Source: Prevotella sp. (GTDB lineage: Bacteria > Bacteroidota > Bacteroidia > Bacteroidales > Bacteroidaceae). From it: a DNA stretch of 64,000 nt. The position numbers and the translations under genes were made by a program. Position 1 is the stretch's first letter. Every line of letters begins with the position of its first letter. The DNA lies in the NCBI GenBank assembly GCA_017557405.1, contig JAFYYV010000028.1, positions 124,001 through 188,000 of the forward strand. Reading direction: 5' to 3'. A model generated the notes under the pieces. It did no database searches. It was not told where the DNA came from and saw only the letters and a program-made list of their open reading frames with translations. This document shows, one piece after another, positions 49,853-58,571 of the stretch.

Positions 49853-50368
49853 ATGAGTCTGGAGAATAAAATATTGAGTAAGGAAATACAGCAGTTCCTT
49901 TATGACAACGGCAAGACGTTGGGTACTGCCGAGAGTTGCACAGGTGGCCGCATCGCCGAGTCTATCATCGCCGTTCCTGGTGCATCGAACTATTTCAAGG
50001 GTGGCATCATTTCATATACCGACGACGTCAAGGAGACCCTCTTGAAGGTTGATCGTCAGACGTTGGAAGAGAAGACTGCCGTCTGCGAGGAGGTTGCCAT
50101 TCAGATGGTGAAAGGCGCTTGTGATGCCTTGAACGTTGATTTCGCCATCTCCGCAACAGGTTTTGCGGGTCCTGGTGGTGGAACCGCCTCGATTCCAGTG
50201 GGAACCATCTGGTTGGCATGTGGTAGCAAGGATTATGTGAAGACCATCAAGTTGACAGAAAACGAAGGTCGCGACATCAATTTGGCCGTTGCCACCACCA
50301 CCGCTCTGAAACTCTTCTTGGAGTATCTGAATGAGGTGATTATCCCTGTAGAAGAGGAGGAAAATTAA
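49853..50368 (+). CDS. CinA-family nicotinamide-nucleotide amidohydrolase
   Basis: 171 residues: only the CinA C-terminal (PncC) domain. Motifs LGTAESCTGGRIAESIIAVP, YFKGGIISYTDDVKETLL and SATGFAGPGGGTASIPVGTI are intact. It deamidates NMN to NaMN in pyridine nucleotide recycling. The N-terminal ADP-ribose pyrophosphatase domain of full CinA is absent, as in E. coli PncC/YgaD. 33 bp behind tsaD and before the ribosomal protein unit. Confidence 0.92.
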   Translation: MSLENKILSKEIQQFLYDNGKTLGTAESCTGGRIAESIIAVPGASNYFKGGIISYTDDVKETLLKVDRQTLEEKTAVCEEVAIQMVKGACDALNVDFAISATGFAGPGGGTASIPVGTIWLACGSKDYVKTIKLTENEGRDINLAVATTTALKLFLEYLNEVIIPVEEEEN

Positions 50369-50405
50369 AAAAATCCTTAATTATCAATATTCTTTTAAGA
50401 ATTAT

Positions 50406-50436
50406 TTTGTTTATTCGAGAAATAATTGTAATTTTG
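50406..50436 (+). promoter_or_regulatory. Promoter of rpmB-rpmG-DUF4295
   Basis: TTTG (50406-50409), 19 bp, TAATTTTG (50429-50436). Confidence 0.75.
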
Positions 50437-50488
50437 CACCCTGTTTGGAATAAGTATCAAAAAACGAAAACAAAAAATTAAGATAGCA

Positions 50489-50773
50489 ATGTCTAAGATT
50501 TGTCAGATTACAGGAAAGAAGGCACAGATAGGCAATCATGTGTCTCACTCAAAGCACCGCACGAAGAGAAGCTTTGACGTTAATCTGTTCAGCAAGAAAT
50601 TCTATTGGGTAGAAGAGGGTTGCTGGATTAGCCTGAAGATCAGCGCTGCTGGTCTCCGTTTGATTAACAAGGTCGGTCTTGATGCAGCCATTCGTCAGGC
50701 TGTAGACAAGGGATTCCTGACTTGGAAGGATCTCGAGAAGAAGGTGATCGGCTGGAACGACGTAGAGAATTAA
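50489..50773 (+). CDS. rpmB: Large ribosomal subunit protein bL28
   Basis: 94 residues. The N-terminal [20 protein letters not shown] and the basic stretch [20 protein letters not shown] are diagnostic for bL28; the C-terminal part [20 protein letters not shown] completes it. First gene of a three-gene ribosomal unit. Only one cysteine (Cys5) is in the N-terminal segment. Confidence 0.97.
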   Translation: MSKICQITGKKAQIGNHVSHSKHRTKRSFDVNLFSKKFYWVEEGCWISLKISAAGLRLINKVGLDAAIRQAVDKGFLTWKDLEKKVIGWNDVEN

Positions 50774-50794
50774 TTTTAGGAGGAACACAAGAAT

Positions 50795-50986
50795 ATGGCA
50801 AACAAGAAAGCAAAAGGCAACAGAGTCCAGGTGATTTTGGAATGCACCGAGATGAAGAACAGTGGACTGCCTGGCACAAGCCGCTATGTAACAACAAAGA
50901 ACCGTAAGAACACTCCTGAGCGTATGGAATTGAAGAAATACAATCCCATCCTTAAGAGAATGACTGTTCACAAGGAGATTAAGTAA
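50795..50986 (+). CDS. rpmG: Large ribosomal subunit protein bL33
   Basis: 63 residues: [20 protein letters not shown], then [20 protein letters not shown] and a closing [17 protein letters not shown]. It has a single Cys in place of the four zinc cysteines of C+ bL33, so it is the zinc-free form. 21 bp behind rpmB. Confidence 0.96.
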   Translation: MANKKAKGNRVQVILECTEMKNSGLPGTSRYVTTKNRKNTPERMELKKYNPILKRMTVHKEIK

Positions 50987-51010
50987 TTCATTTAACCGTA
51001 ACACAGGACT

Positions 51011-51169
51011 ATGGCAAAGAAAACCGTTGCTACCCTCCACGAAGGTTCGAAGGATGGTCGCGCTTACACAAAGGTAATCAAGATGGTGAAGAGCCCCAAG
51101 ACCGGTGCTTATGTTTTTGACGAGCAGATGGTTCCCAATGAGGCTGTTAAGGACTTCTTCAAGAATTAA
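51011..51169 (+). CDS. DUF4295 small basic protein
   Basis: 52 residues: MAKKTVATLHEGSKDGRAYT, then KVIKMVKSPKTGAYVFDEQM and a short tail ending DFFKN. This is the DUF4295 family, which in Bacteroidetes follows rpmB and rpmG in the same operon. Size, charge and position suggest a ribosome-associated protein; the role is not established. 24 bp behind rpmG, closed by a strong terminator. Confidence 0.92.
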   Translation: MAKKTVATLHEGSKDGRAYTKVIKMVKSPKTGAYVFDEQMVPNEAVKDFFKN

Positions 51170-51190
51170 TTTATTTCTTATATATAGAAG

Positions 51191-51222
51191 AGCCGTTGCA
51201 TGTGATTGCAACGGCTTTTTTA
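51191..51222 (+). terminator. Terminator of the ribosomal protein unit
   Basis: AGCCGTTGCA / TGCAACGGCT perfect 10-bp stem, 6-nt loop, then T-rich tail. Confidence 0.9.
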
Positions 51223-51258
51223 TTTCATATAGATTCTAGTTTTTGCAACGAATCTATC

Positions 51259-51762
51259 TTATTTCACAAAGAATCGTTTGTATTCACTTTCGAAGTTGGG
51301 TGTGAACACATCCTTCCCGATGTTGTCGAGAATCTCCTTCTTGCTCCAGAAACGTCCACCCGAGAGTTCTTCCTGGTTGGGTGCCACTTTCCCGTCATGT
51401 GTGCATCGGAAAGCATAAACCAATTCACGCTCTTGTTTGCTCTCATAGACATATTGTCCCAATGGCTCGGCATCGAAGTCGGTAATACCCAACTCTTCGT
51501 TCACCTCCCTTTCGAGTGCTTGTTCCACATGCTCGCCGAGATCGATGTGGCCTCCACAAGCCGTATCCCATTTGCCCGGCTGTATATCCTTCCATTCAGG
51601 TCGTTTCTGCAGGTAGAGTTCGCCACGACTATTGAAAAGATGCAGGTGGACGACGGGATGAAGGGCTTTCGAGCCGTTGTGTGCTTCTCCGCGTGTGATG
51701 CTTCCCAGAATGTTGCCAGCCTCGTCGACCAGCGGAAACAGTTCTTCTTGATTGTCTTTCAT
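51259..51762 (-). CDS. Nudix hydrolase
   Basis: 167 residues. The Nudix box is complete in GHIDLGEHVEQALEREVNEE followed by LGI (Gx5Ex7REUxEExGU). The N-terminal EELFPLVDEAGNILGSITRG and LHLFNSRGELYLQKRPEWK resemble the IPP isomerase-like/YfcD branch of Nudix proteins. Hydrolyses a nucleoside diphosphate derivative; substrate unknown. 9 bp downstream of ispE and probably on the same message. Confidence 0.92.
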   Translation of the reverse strand: MKDNQEELFPLVDEAGNILGSITRGEAHNGSKALHPVVHLHLFNSRGELYLQKRPEWKDIQPGKWDTACGGHIDLGEHVEQALEREVNEELGITDFDAEPLGQYVYESKQERELVYAFRCTHDGKVAPNQEELSGGRFWSKKEILDNIGKDVFTPNFESEYKRFFVK

Positions 51763-51771
51763 TCCTGTTGA

Positions 51772-52611
51772 TTATAGTTTCAAGGTGGTGTTGAACATGT
51801 TGGCGAACTCCGTTGCGATGCCTTCAGGCTTTTCTCGGAAGATTCCGAACATCGCGCTTCCGCTTCCACTCATTTGTGCATAGAGGGCGCCCATGTTGTA
51901 GAGTTTCTCCTTGATGTCGGCCAAGATGGGATGTTGTGCGAACGCAGGCGCCTCGAAGTCGTTGATGAGTTCCTCCCTCCACGTCTCTATGGGTTGTCTC
52001 ACGATGTCGCGACAACATTTTGCGGATTGTTTGGGAACGATTTGCTGGTAAGCCTCGCGGGTGGAAACGGCGATGTCGGGTTTCACAATGGCGATGTAAT
52101 AACCGTGAAGGTTGCCTTTCGGACCATCGGCTGGCGCGAGAATGTTTCCGATGCCGGTTGCATAGGAAGGCTCGGCGGTGATGAAAAAAGCGCAGTCGGC
52201 ACCCAACTGGGCGGCATAGCGTTCCATCTCGGCGATACCGATGTTCAACCTGAATCGCTCGTCGAGCAGACGAATCATGAAGGCGCCGTCGCTCGAGCCG
52301 CCACCCAATCCTGCTTGCGAAGGAATCTGCTTGTATAGATGGGCGTGCACGCGAGGGAGGTCGAAGTCGCGAGCCAGCAACTCATAAGCCCTTACCACCA
52401 GGTTCTTTTGCTCATCACATTCAACGGCGTTTCCGGTCACTTTCAGGTCGCAATTGACGTCAGACGGGAACTGCTCGTCCATGAGTTTCACATCGAGTGC
52501 GTCGCAAAGTGGGATAGGGTAGAACACAGTCTCCAAGTCGTGATAACCGTCGGGTCGTTCGGAGACAATGTTCAACCCGAGATTGATTTTTGCACAAGGG
52601 AATGTAATCAT
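51772..52611 (-). CDS. ispE: 4-diphosphocytidyl-2-C-methyl-D-erythritol kinase
   Basis: 279 residues, GHMP kinase fold. MITFPCAKINLGLNIVSERP at the N-terminus, the ATP loop QAGLGGGSSDGAFMIRLL at residues 95-112, and the C-terminal GALYAQMSGSGSAMFGIF. Phosphorylates CDP-ME in the MEP route to isoprenoids. The other MEP genes are not in the window. Divergent from dnaB; Nudix gene follows. Confidence 0.96.
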   Translation of the reverse strand: MITFPCAKINLGLNIVSERPDGYHDLETVFYPIPLCDALDVKLMDEQFPSDVNCDLKVTGNAVECDEQKNLVVRAYELLARDFDLPRVHAHLYKQIPSQAGLGGGSSDGAFMIRLLDERFRLNIGIAEMERYAAQLGADCAFFITAEPSYATGIGNILAPADGPKGNLHGYYIAIVKPDIAVSTREAYQQIVPKQSAKCCRDIVRQPIETWREELINDFEAPAFAQHPILADIKEKLYNMGALYAQMSGSGSAMFGIFREKPEGIATEFANMFNTTLKL

Positions 52612-52753
52612 GTCGTTGTTTCATTTGTTGGGGCAAACTTACACAAAATTCTTGAATTATGCAAACAATTTCCCGCATAATATAAGAAGATTTTCGGGGG
52701 CGACGACGCAATCTTTTTTGCTTTTCATTTTTTCATAAAAACATTCGAAATCA

Positions 52754-52785
52754 TTTGTGAGTCTCATCGGGATTTCGTATATTTG
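52754..52785 (+). promoter_or_regulatory. Promoter of dnaB
   Basis: TTTG (52754-52757), 20 bp, TATATTTG (52778-52785). The dnaB ATG is only 7 bp behind the box, so the mRNA should have almost no leader. Confidence 0.75.
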
Positions 52786-52792
52786 CAGCGCT

Positions 52793-54295
52793 ATGCCAGA
52801 AAACAAAGACCAAAATCAAGCAAAGAAACGGCGCTCGACGCCTATTGACCCGACCTATGGCCATCTGCAGCCACAAGCGTTGGATATCGAGCGTGTGGTG
52901 CTCGGAGCGTTAATGATTGACAAGGACGCCTTCTCGATGGTGTCCGAGATCATTCGTCCCGAGACCTTCTATGAACCACGCAACCAGAAGATCTTCACGG
53001 CCATTCGTACGTTGAACATGGACGATCGGCCCGTCGACTTCATGACCGTCACCGAAGAGTTGAAACGTGAAGGGACGCTCGAGGATGTGGGCGGTGTCGC
53101 CTATATCATGGAACTGACGTCGCATGTGGCTTCGTCAGCTCACATCGAGTATCACGCCCACATCTTGGCGAAGAAGTCGATGGCTCGCCAGTTGATCTCC
53201 TATGCCAGCCGCATCGAGACGATGGCCTTCGACGATACGGTTGATCCTGATGTGTTGATGCAAGAGGCCGAAGGTCAGTTGTTCGAATTGTCTCAGAAGA
53301 ACATGAAGAACGACTACACCCAGATCGACCCTGTGCTCGAAGAGGCGGTGAAGATATTGCAACAATCGGCTCAGAATGCGGGTGGATTGACGGGTATTCC
53401 TTCAGGTTACACCAAGCTCGACGACATCACGAGCGGATGGCAGAAGAGCGACCTTGTCATCATCGCCGGTCGTCCTGCTATGGGTAAGACGTCGTTCGCC
53501 CTCAGCATCGCCAAGAACATCGCCGTCGACTACAACGAACCCATCGCGTTCTTCTCGCTTGAGATGAACAACGTTCAATTGGTGAACCGTTTGATGTCGA
53601 ACGTTTGCGAGATTTCGGGTAGCAAGATCTTGAGCGGTCAGTTGTCGCCCGACGAATGGGTGCGCTTGGACAAGAACCTTCGCAAGTTGACGGGCAAACC
53701 TATTTATATAGACGACACGCCCGGTATGTCGATTTTCGAGTTGCGCACGAAAGCCCGCCGATTGGTTCGCGAGAAAGGAGTGAAGGTCATCATGATCGAC
53801 TATCTGCAGCTGATGAACGCCAACGGAATGCGTTTCGGCAACCGTCAGGAAGAGGTGTCGACCATCTCGCGCTCGTTGAAAGGCCTTGCGAAAGAGTTGA
53901 ACATCCCCGTGCTGGCATTGTCGCAATTGAGTCGTAACGTTGACAACCGTGAGGGCGTCGAGGGCAAGCGACCGCAACTGAGCGACCTTCGTGAGTCGGG
54001 AGCCATCGAGCAAGACGCCGATATGGTGTTGTTCGTGCATCGTCCCGAGTATTATCGCATCTTCCAAGACGAGAAGGGAAACGATTTGCACGGCAAAGCC
54101 CAGATCATCATTGCCAAGCATCGTAAGGGTGCAACGGGCGACGTGCTCCTTTCATTCAGGGGCGAATACACCCGTTTCGAAAACCCCGAAGATTCCTATA
54201 TGCCGCCATCGGGAGGTGGCGAGATCATCGGCAGCCGCATGAACGAGGGCGACGACCCGTTCGGAGGTGCATCGGCTGGTCCGCTTCCTTATTGA
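52793..54295 (+). CDS. dnaB: Replicative DNA helicase
   Basis: 500 residues. N-terminal DnaB domain (residues 20-125: PQALDIERVVLGALMIDKDA), then the RecA-like domain: Walker A VIIAGRPAMGKTSFALSIAK, Walker B VKVIMIDYLQLM, H4-type QLSDLRESGAIEQDADMVLF. A Gly-rich tail ends the protein. It is the hexameric fork helicase. Upstream in-frame ATG at 52757 lies in the promoter, so 52793 is taken as start. Confidence 0.97.
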   Translation: MPENKDQNQAKKRRSTPIDPTYGHLQPQALDIERVVLGALMIDKDAFSMVSEIIRPETFYEPRNQKIFTAIRTLNMDDRPVDFMTVTEELKREGTLEDVGGVAYIMELTSHVASSAHIEYHAHILAKKSMARQLISYASRIETMAFDDTVDPDVLMQEAEGQLFELSQKNMKNDYTQIDPVLEEAVKILQQSAQNAGGLTGIPSGYTKLDDITSGWQKSDLVIIAGRPAMGKTSFALSIAKNIAVDYNEPIAFFSLEMNNVQLVNRLMSNVCEISGSKILSGQLSPDEWVRLDKNLRKLTGKPIYIDDTPGMSIFELRTKARRLVREKGVKVIMIDYLQLMNANGMRFGNRQEEVSTISRSLKGLAKELNIPVLALSQLSRNVDNREGVEGKRPQLSDLRESGAIEQDADMVLFVHRPEYYRIFQDEKGNDLHGKAQIIIAKHRKGATGDVLLSFRGEYTRFENPEDSYMPPSGGGEIIGSRMNEGDDPFGGASAGPLPY

Positions 54296-54350
54296 AAATG
54301 AGGAATTTGTAACGGATTGTAAGTTTTTTAGTGAAAAAAATACGAAATTG

Positions 54351-54382
54351 TTTGTTTGTGTCGCAAAAAATATATAACTTTG
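54351..54382 (+). promoter_or_regulatory. Promoter of the leucine operon
   Basis: TTTG (54351-54354), exactly 20 bp, TAACTTTG (54375-54382). Confidence 0.8.
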
Positions 54383-54409
54383 CAGCCGAATTTAAAAAAA
54401 GACCGAGAT

Positions 54410-54496
54410 ATGCAAAAAGCAAATAGCCTACTAAACATTGCTATTATTGGTATTCGACTGCAAGATGTGGCCGGAAGTGATAAGACGTGTTTGTAG
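54410..54496 (+). CDS. Leucine operon leader peptide
   Basis: 28 codons starting MQKANSLLNIAIIGIRLQDV. It is rich in branched-chain residues: four Leu, four Ile, one Val. Two adjacent CTA Leu codons (54428-54433) are a codon little used in the neighbouring genes. It lies 27 nt behind the promoter box and is followed by the attenuator hairpin in front of leuA. When leucine or isoleucine is scarce, a ribosome stalled on these codons would favour the antiterminator. It is too short to be a functional protein by itself. Confidence 0.8.
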   Translation: MQKANSLLNIAIIGIRLQDVAGSDKTCL

Positions 54497-54560
54497 CTAT
54501 TAAGATGTGATAGATATACGAGGGCCTTTCTCACTTCCAGCAAGTGCGAAAGGCCTTTTG
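54473..54560 (+). promoter_or_regulatory. Transcription attenuator of the leucine operon
   Basis: Terminator: GGCCTTTC (54523-54530) pairs with GAAAGGCC (54548-54555), extended by CACTT/AAGTG, then TTTTGCTTT. Competing arm: GGAAGTGA (54473-54480), within the leader peptide frame, is a perfect complement of TCACTTCC (54531-54538) in the terminator's left arm and loop. Translation of the leader through to its stop would cover the competing arm and let the terminator form. leuA begins 28 bp later. Confidence 0.8.
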
Positions 54561-54587
54561 CTTTAATAACACCAAAAGATTAATTGA

Positions 54588-56090
54588 ATGACTGACAGAT
54601 TGTTTATTTTCGACACAACACTTCGCGACGGCGAACAGGTGCCAGGTTGCCAACTGAACACGGTGGAGAAGATCCAAGTGGCCAAGCAGTTGGAGTTGCT
54701 CGGCGTTGATGTGATTGAAGCAGGATTCCCTATCTCAAGTCCTGGTGATTTCAACTCGGTGATTGAGATCTCGAAGGCCGTTACGTGGCCGACGATTTGC
54801 GCGTTGACGCGCGCTGTACAGAAAGACATCGATGTGGCCGTCGATTCGTTGAAATATGCCAAACGCAAGCGCATCCATACGGGTATCGGCACGAGCGACG
54901 AGCACATCAAGTTCAAGTTCAACACCACCCGCGAAGAGATCATCGAACGTGCTGTCGCCGCCGTGAAATATGCGAAGAAGTTCGTGGAGGACGTCGAGTT
55001 CTATGCCGAGGACGCAGGTCGCACCGACAACGAATATCTTGCTCGTGTCGTTGAGGCGGTCATCAAAGCAGGTGCTACCGTTGTGAATATCCCCGATACC
55101 ACAGGTTATTGTTTGCCAAAGGAATACGGCGAGAAGATTAAATATTTGGTCGAACACGTGGACGGCATCCACAAGGCCGTTATTTCCACCCATTGCCACA
55201 ACGATTTGGGATTGGCCACCGCCAACACGTTCAGCGGAATTATGAACGGAGCGCGACAGGTGGAAGTGACCGTCAACGGAATCGGCGAGCGAGCCGGCAA
55301 CACGTCGCTCGAAGAGATTGCCATGATTCTGAAATGCCACAAGCAACTGGGCATCGACACCAACATCAACACGACGAAAATCTATCCCATCAGCCGCATG
55401 GTGTCGAGCCTGATGAACATGCCTGTCCAACCCAACAAGGCCATCGTCGGCCGCAATGCTTTCGCACACTCCAGCGGCATCCATCAGGACGGTGTACTGA
55501 AGAACGTGGGCACCTACGAGATTATCAACCCGAAGGACATTGGTCTTGACGACAACTCCATCGTGCTGACCGCCCGTAGCGGACGTGCCGCGTTGAAGTA
55601 TCGTTTGCATGTGAACGGTGTCGATTTCGACGACGAGGAGAAGCTCGAGAAGATATACCAGAAGTTCCTGAAGTTGGCCGACAAGAAGAAGGAGATCAAC
55701 GACGCCGACATTCTGATGCTGGCGGGTGCCGATACCTCCGACGCCCACGCGGTGAAGCTCGACTTCCTCCAGGTGACCACGGGTATGGGTGTTCGCTCCG
55801 TGGCCAGCATAGGACTCGACATCAGCGGACAGAAGTTCGAGGCCGCCTCGACGGGAAATGGTCCTGTTGACGCCGCCATCAACGCTCTGAAGAAGATCAT
55901 CATGAAGAAGATGACGCTGAAGGAGTTCACCATCCAAGCCATCTCGAAAGGCTCCGATGACGTTGGAAAAGTCCACATGCAAGTGGAGTACGACGGTGGG
56001 ATGTACTACGGCTTTGGCGCCAATACCGACATTGTGACGGCCAGCGTGGAGGCTTATATCGATTGTATCAACAAATTCAAAAAAGAATAA
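54588..56090 (+). CDS. leuA: 2-isopropylmalate synthase
   Basis: 500 residues. HMGL-like TIM barrel with [60 protein letters not shown] and the Ser/His of [11 protein letters not shown]-terminal LeuA dimer (leucine feedback) domain at residues 375-500 ([20 protein letters not shown]). Condenses acetyl-CoA with 2-oxoisovalerate, the committed step to leucine. First structural gene of the operon, behind the attenuator, 2 bp before leuC. Confidence 0.96.
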   Translation: MTDRLFIFDTTLRDGEQVPGCQLNTVEKIQVAKQLELLGVDVIEAGFPISSPGDFNSVIEISKAVTWPTICALTRAVQKDIDVAVDSLKYAKRKRIHTGIGTSDEHIKFKFNTTREEIIERAVAAVKYAKKFVEDVEFYAEDAGRTDNEYLARVVEAVIKAGATVVNIPDTTGYCLPKEYGEKIKYLVEHVDGIHKAVISTHCHNDLGLATANTFSGIMNGARQVEVTVNGIGERAGNTSLEEIAMILKCHKQLGIDTNINTTKIYPISRMVSSLMNMPVQPNKAIVGRNAFAHSSGIHQDGVLKNVGTYEIINPKDIGLDDNSIVLTARSGRAALKYRLHVNGVDFDDEEKLEKIYQKFLKLADKKKEINDADILMLAGADTSDAHAVKLDFLQVTTGMGVRSVASIGLDISGQKFEAASTGNGPVDAAINALKKIIMKKMTLKEFTIQAISKGSDDVGKVHMQVEYDGGMYYGFGANTDIVTASVEAYIDCINKFKKE

Positions 56091-56092
56091 CC

Positions 56093-57475
56093 ATGAAAAC
56101 ATTGTTTGACAAGATTTGGGACAAGCATGTGGTGCAGATGGTGGACGATGGCCCCACCCAACTCTACATCGACCGCCTCTATTGCCACGAGGTGACCTCG
56201 CCACAGGCTTTCACGGGCATGAGGGAACGAGGCCTGAAGTGCTTCCGACCCCAGCAGATCTTCTGTATGCCCGACCATAACACGCCCACCCACGACCAAG
56301 ACAAACCTATCGTCGACCCTGTCTCCAAGAAGCAGGTCGATTTGTTGGCGCAGAATTGCAAGGACTTCGGTCTGACGCATTTCGCCATGAACACCCCCGA
56401 CAACGGCATCATTCACGTCGTAGGCCCCGAGAAAGGCTTGTCGTTGCCAGGAATGACCATCGTCTGTGGCGACTCCCACACGAGCACGCACGGCGCTATG
56501 GGGGCTGTGGCGTTCGGCATCGGCACGAGTGAGGTCGAGATGGTGATGGCTTCCCAATGCATTCTCCAGCAAAAACCCAAGACGATGCGCATCACGATAA
56601 ATGGTTCGCTTCGCAAGGGTGTGACCGCGAAGGACGTGGCGCTCTACCTGATGGCGCAACTCACCACCTCGGGTGCTACGGGGCATTTCGTCGAATACGC
56701 CGGACAGGCCGTCGAAGAGATGTCGATGGATGGCCGTCTCACCTTGTGCAACCTCTCGATTGAGATGGGCGCGCGTGGTGGATTGGTGGCGCCCGACGAG
56801 ACCACATTCGCCTACATCAAAGGTCGTGAATATGCACCGAAGGGTGAAGAGTGGGAGAGGGCTGTCGCCGAGTGGCGCGAGTTGAAGAGTGGCGACGATG
56901 CCGTGTTCGACAAGGAACTGTCGTTCGATGCTGCCGACATCGAACCCCGCATCACCTACGGCACCAATCCGGGAATGGGAATTGGCATCACCGAGCGTAT
57001 TCCACAAGCCTCCGCCGAGGATGCTGGAATGCAAAAGGCTCTTCGCTACATGGGATTCGAGCCCGGCGAATGCTTGTTGGGCCACCCCGTCGACTACGTC
57101 TTCCTCGGCGCATGCACCAATGGTCGCATCGAGGACTTCCGTGCCTTCGCCTCGCTTGTCAAAGGGAAACAGAAGGCCGCTGGCGTGACGGCTTGGCTCG
57201 TGCCTGGTTCGTGGTTGGTTGCCCGTCAGATTCGTGAAGAGGGAATCGACAAGATTGTCGAGGCTGCCGGCTTCGAGATTCGCCAACCCGGTTGCTCGGC
57301 TTGCCTGGCCATGAACGACGACAAGATTCCTGCTGGCAAATACTCCGTTTCCACTAGCAACCGCAACTTCGAAGGCCGACAAGGACCAGGCTCGCGCACC
57401 ATCCTGGCAAGTCCGCTTGTGGCTGCCGCCGCCGCCATTACAGGCGTCATCACCGACCCCAGAGAACTAATGTAA
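56093..57475 (+). CDS. leuC: 3-isopropylmalate dehydratase large subunit
   Basis: 461 residues. Aconitase family: [40 protein letters not shown], and iron-sulfur cysteines in [13 protein letters not shown] and [13 protein letters not shown]. Carries the catalytic [4Fe-4S] cluster that isomerises 2- to 3-isopropylmalate together with LeuD. The ATG at 56093, 2 bp behind leuA, is the natural start. The small subunit gene follows after an unrelated lipoprotein gene. Confidence 0.97.
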   Translation: MKTLFDKIWDKHVVQMVDDGPTQLYIDRLYCHEVTSPQAFTGMRERGLKCFRPQQIFCMPDHNTPTHDQDKPIVDPVSKKQVDLLAQNCKDFGLTHFAMNTPDNGIIHVVGPEKGLSLPGMTIVCGDSHTSTHGAMGAVAFGIGTSEVEMVMASQCILQQKPKTMRITINGSLRKGVTAKDVALYLMAQLTTSGATGHFVEYAGQAVEEMSMDGRLTLCNLSIEMGARGGLVAPDETTFAYIKGREYAPKGEEWERAVAEWRELKSGDDAVFDKELSFDAADIEPRITYGTNPGMGIGITERIPQASAEDAGMQKALRYMGFEPGECLLGHPVDYVFLGACTNGRIEDFRAFASLVKGKQKAAGVTAWLVPGSWLVARQIREEGIDKIVEAAGFEIRQPGCSACLAMNDDKIPAGKYSVSTSNRNFEGRQGPGSRTILASPLVAAAAAITGVITDPRELM

Positions 57476-57482
57476 AACCGAT

Positions 57483-57977
57483 ATGAAGTTTCTATCAATC
57501 ATCTGTGCGATGTTCGGAGTGTTCTCCTCTTGCGCAACAACCGTAAAAGACAAGGATTGGCAACAGACCTCGAAGGTCGTCTATCGCCATTCCACCCCGA
57601 CCATCACGCCCGAGTACTACCGCTCCTTCAGCGTCACCATCGACCAGGAGGCCGCGGTGGTCGACATCCGCAATTACAGCTCCTCGTTGCTCACCAAGCG
57701 CATACCCCTCACCGCAGGGCAGTTCAAGGCGTTTGTCAGCAAGCTCCAGCAGGCGGGTGTGACGAAGCGGAAGGAGGTCGATTCGGCCGCTAGCGGATGC
57801 GAGTCTCAGTCGTTGAGCCTCTACAAGGGCGACAACGAGTATTTCTCCGCCTACGAGGCGTGTGGCGCCGGAACCCTGAAGGTGAAGGACGGCGACCTCG
57901 GCGACCTCGTCCGCGAACTCGTTCCCGACCTCGACACGCTGATTGAACAGACACTCCACAACGATCATGAGGAATAA
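57483..57977 (+). CDS. Putative lipoprotein lodged between leuC and leuD
   Basis: 164 residues. Short lipoprotein signal MKFLSIICAMFGVFSSC (Cys17). The rest is a beta-rich polar domain (YYRSFSVTIDQEAAVVDIRN, RIPLTAGQFKAFVSKLQQAG) with two further cysteines (SGCES, EACGAG) that I do not recognise. It is 7 bp behind leuC and 3 bp before leuD, so it is co-expressed with leucine synthesis, although a lipid-anchored envelope protein has no known part in that cytosolic pathway. Confidence 0.75.
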   Translation: MKFLSIICAMFGVFSSCATTVKDKDWQQTSKVVYRHSTPTITPEYYRSFSVTIDQEAAVVDIRNYSSSLLTKRIPLTAGQFKAFVSKLQQAGVTKRKEVDSAASGCESQSLSLYKGDNEYFSAYEACGAGTLKVKDGDLGDLVRELVPDLDTLIEQTLHNDHEE

Positions 57978-57980
57978 AGT

Positions 57981-58571
57981 ATGAAACAGAAATTCGATAT
58001 CATCACCAGCACCTGCGTGCCCCTTCCTTTGGAGAATGTGGACACCGACCAGATCATCCCCGCCCGCTTCCTGAAAGCCACCGACAAAGAGGGCATGGGC
58101 GACAATCTGTTCCGCGATTGGCGTTACAATCCCGATGGCTCCGTCAAGAAGGATTTTGTGTTGAACGACCCCTCCTATAGCGGCGTCATCCTTGTCGTCG
58201 GCAAGAATTTCGGAAGTGGTTCGAGCCGCGAGCATGCCGCGTGGGCGATTGCCGGCTACGGGTTCCGCGTGGTCATCAGCTCGTTCTTCGCCGACATCCA
58301 CAAGAACAACGAGCTCAACAACTTCGTCCTGCCTGTGGTGGTCAGCGAGCCGTTCCTGCAAGAGCTGTTCGACTCCATCGCCAAAGACCATCAGACGTTG
58401 GTAGAGGTCGATCTGCCCCGCCAGACGGTCACCAACAAGGCCACCGGACATAGTGAGCATTTCGACATCAACGGTTACAAGAAACATTGCCTGATGAACG
58501 GCCTCGACGATATAGATTATCTGGTGGCCAATCAAGACAAGACAGAAGCATGGGAGCAACGAAACAAATGA
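57981..58571 (+). CDS. leuD: 3-isopropylmalate dehydratase small subunit
   Basis: 196 residues, swivel domain of the aconitase family: LENVDTDQIIPARFLKATDK, VVGKNFGSGSSREHAAWAIA (substrate phosphate-like loop), and FRVVISSFFADIHKNNELNN. Works with LeuC. Its stop overlaps the next start (ATGA). Confidence 0.96.
   Translation: MKQKFDIITSTCVPLPLENVDTDQIIPARFLKATDKEGMGDNLFRDWRYNPDGSVKKDFVLNDPSYSGVILVVGKNFGSGSSREHAAWAIAGYGFRVVISSFFADIHKNNELNNFVLPVVVSEPFLQELFDSIAKDHQTLVEVDLPRQTVTNKATGHSEHFDINGYKKHCLMNGLDDIDYLVANQDKTEAWEQRNK

Noticed and set aside
54735-56204. 489-codon minus-strand frame opposite leuA
   Set aside because: Antisense shadow of leuA; no motif, no promoter or ribosome site. The same holds for long frames opposite leuC, the second LeuA-type gene, leuB and pepD.
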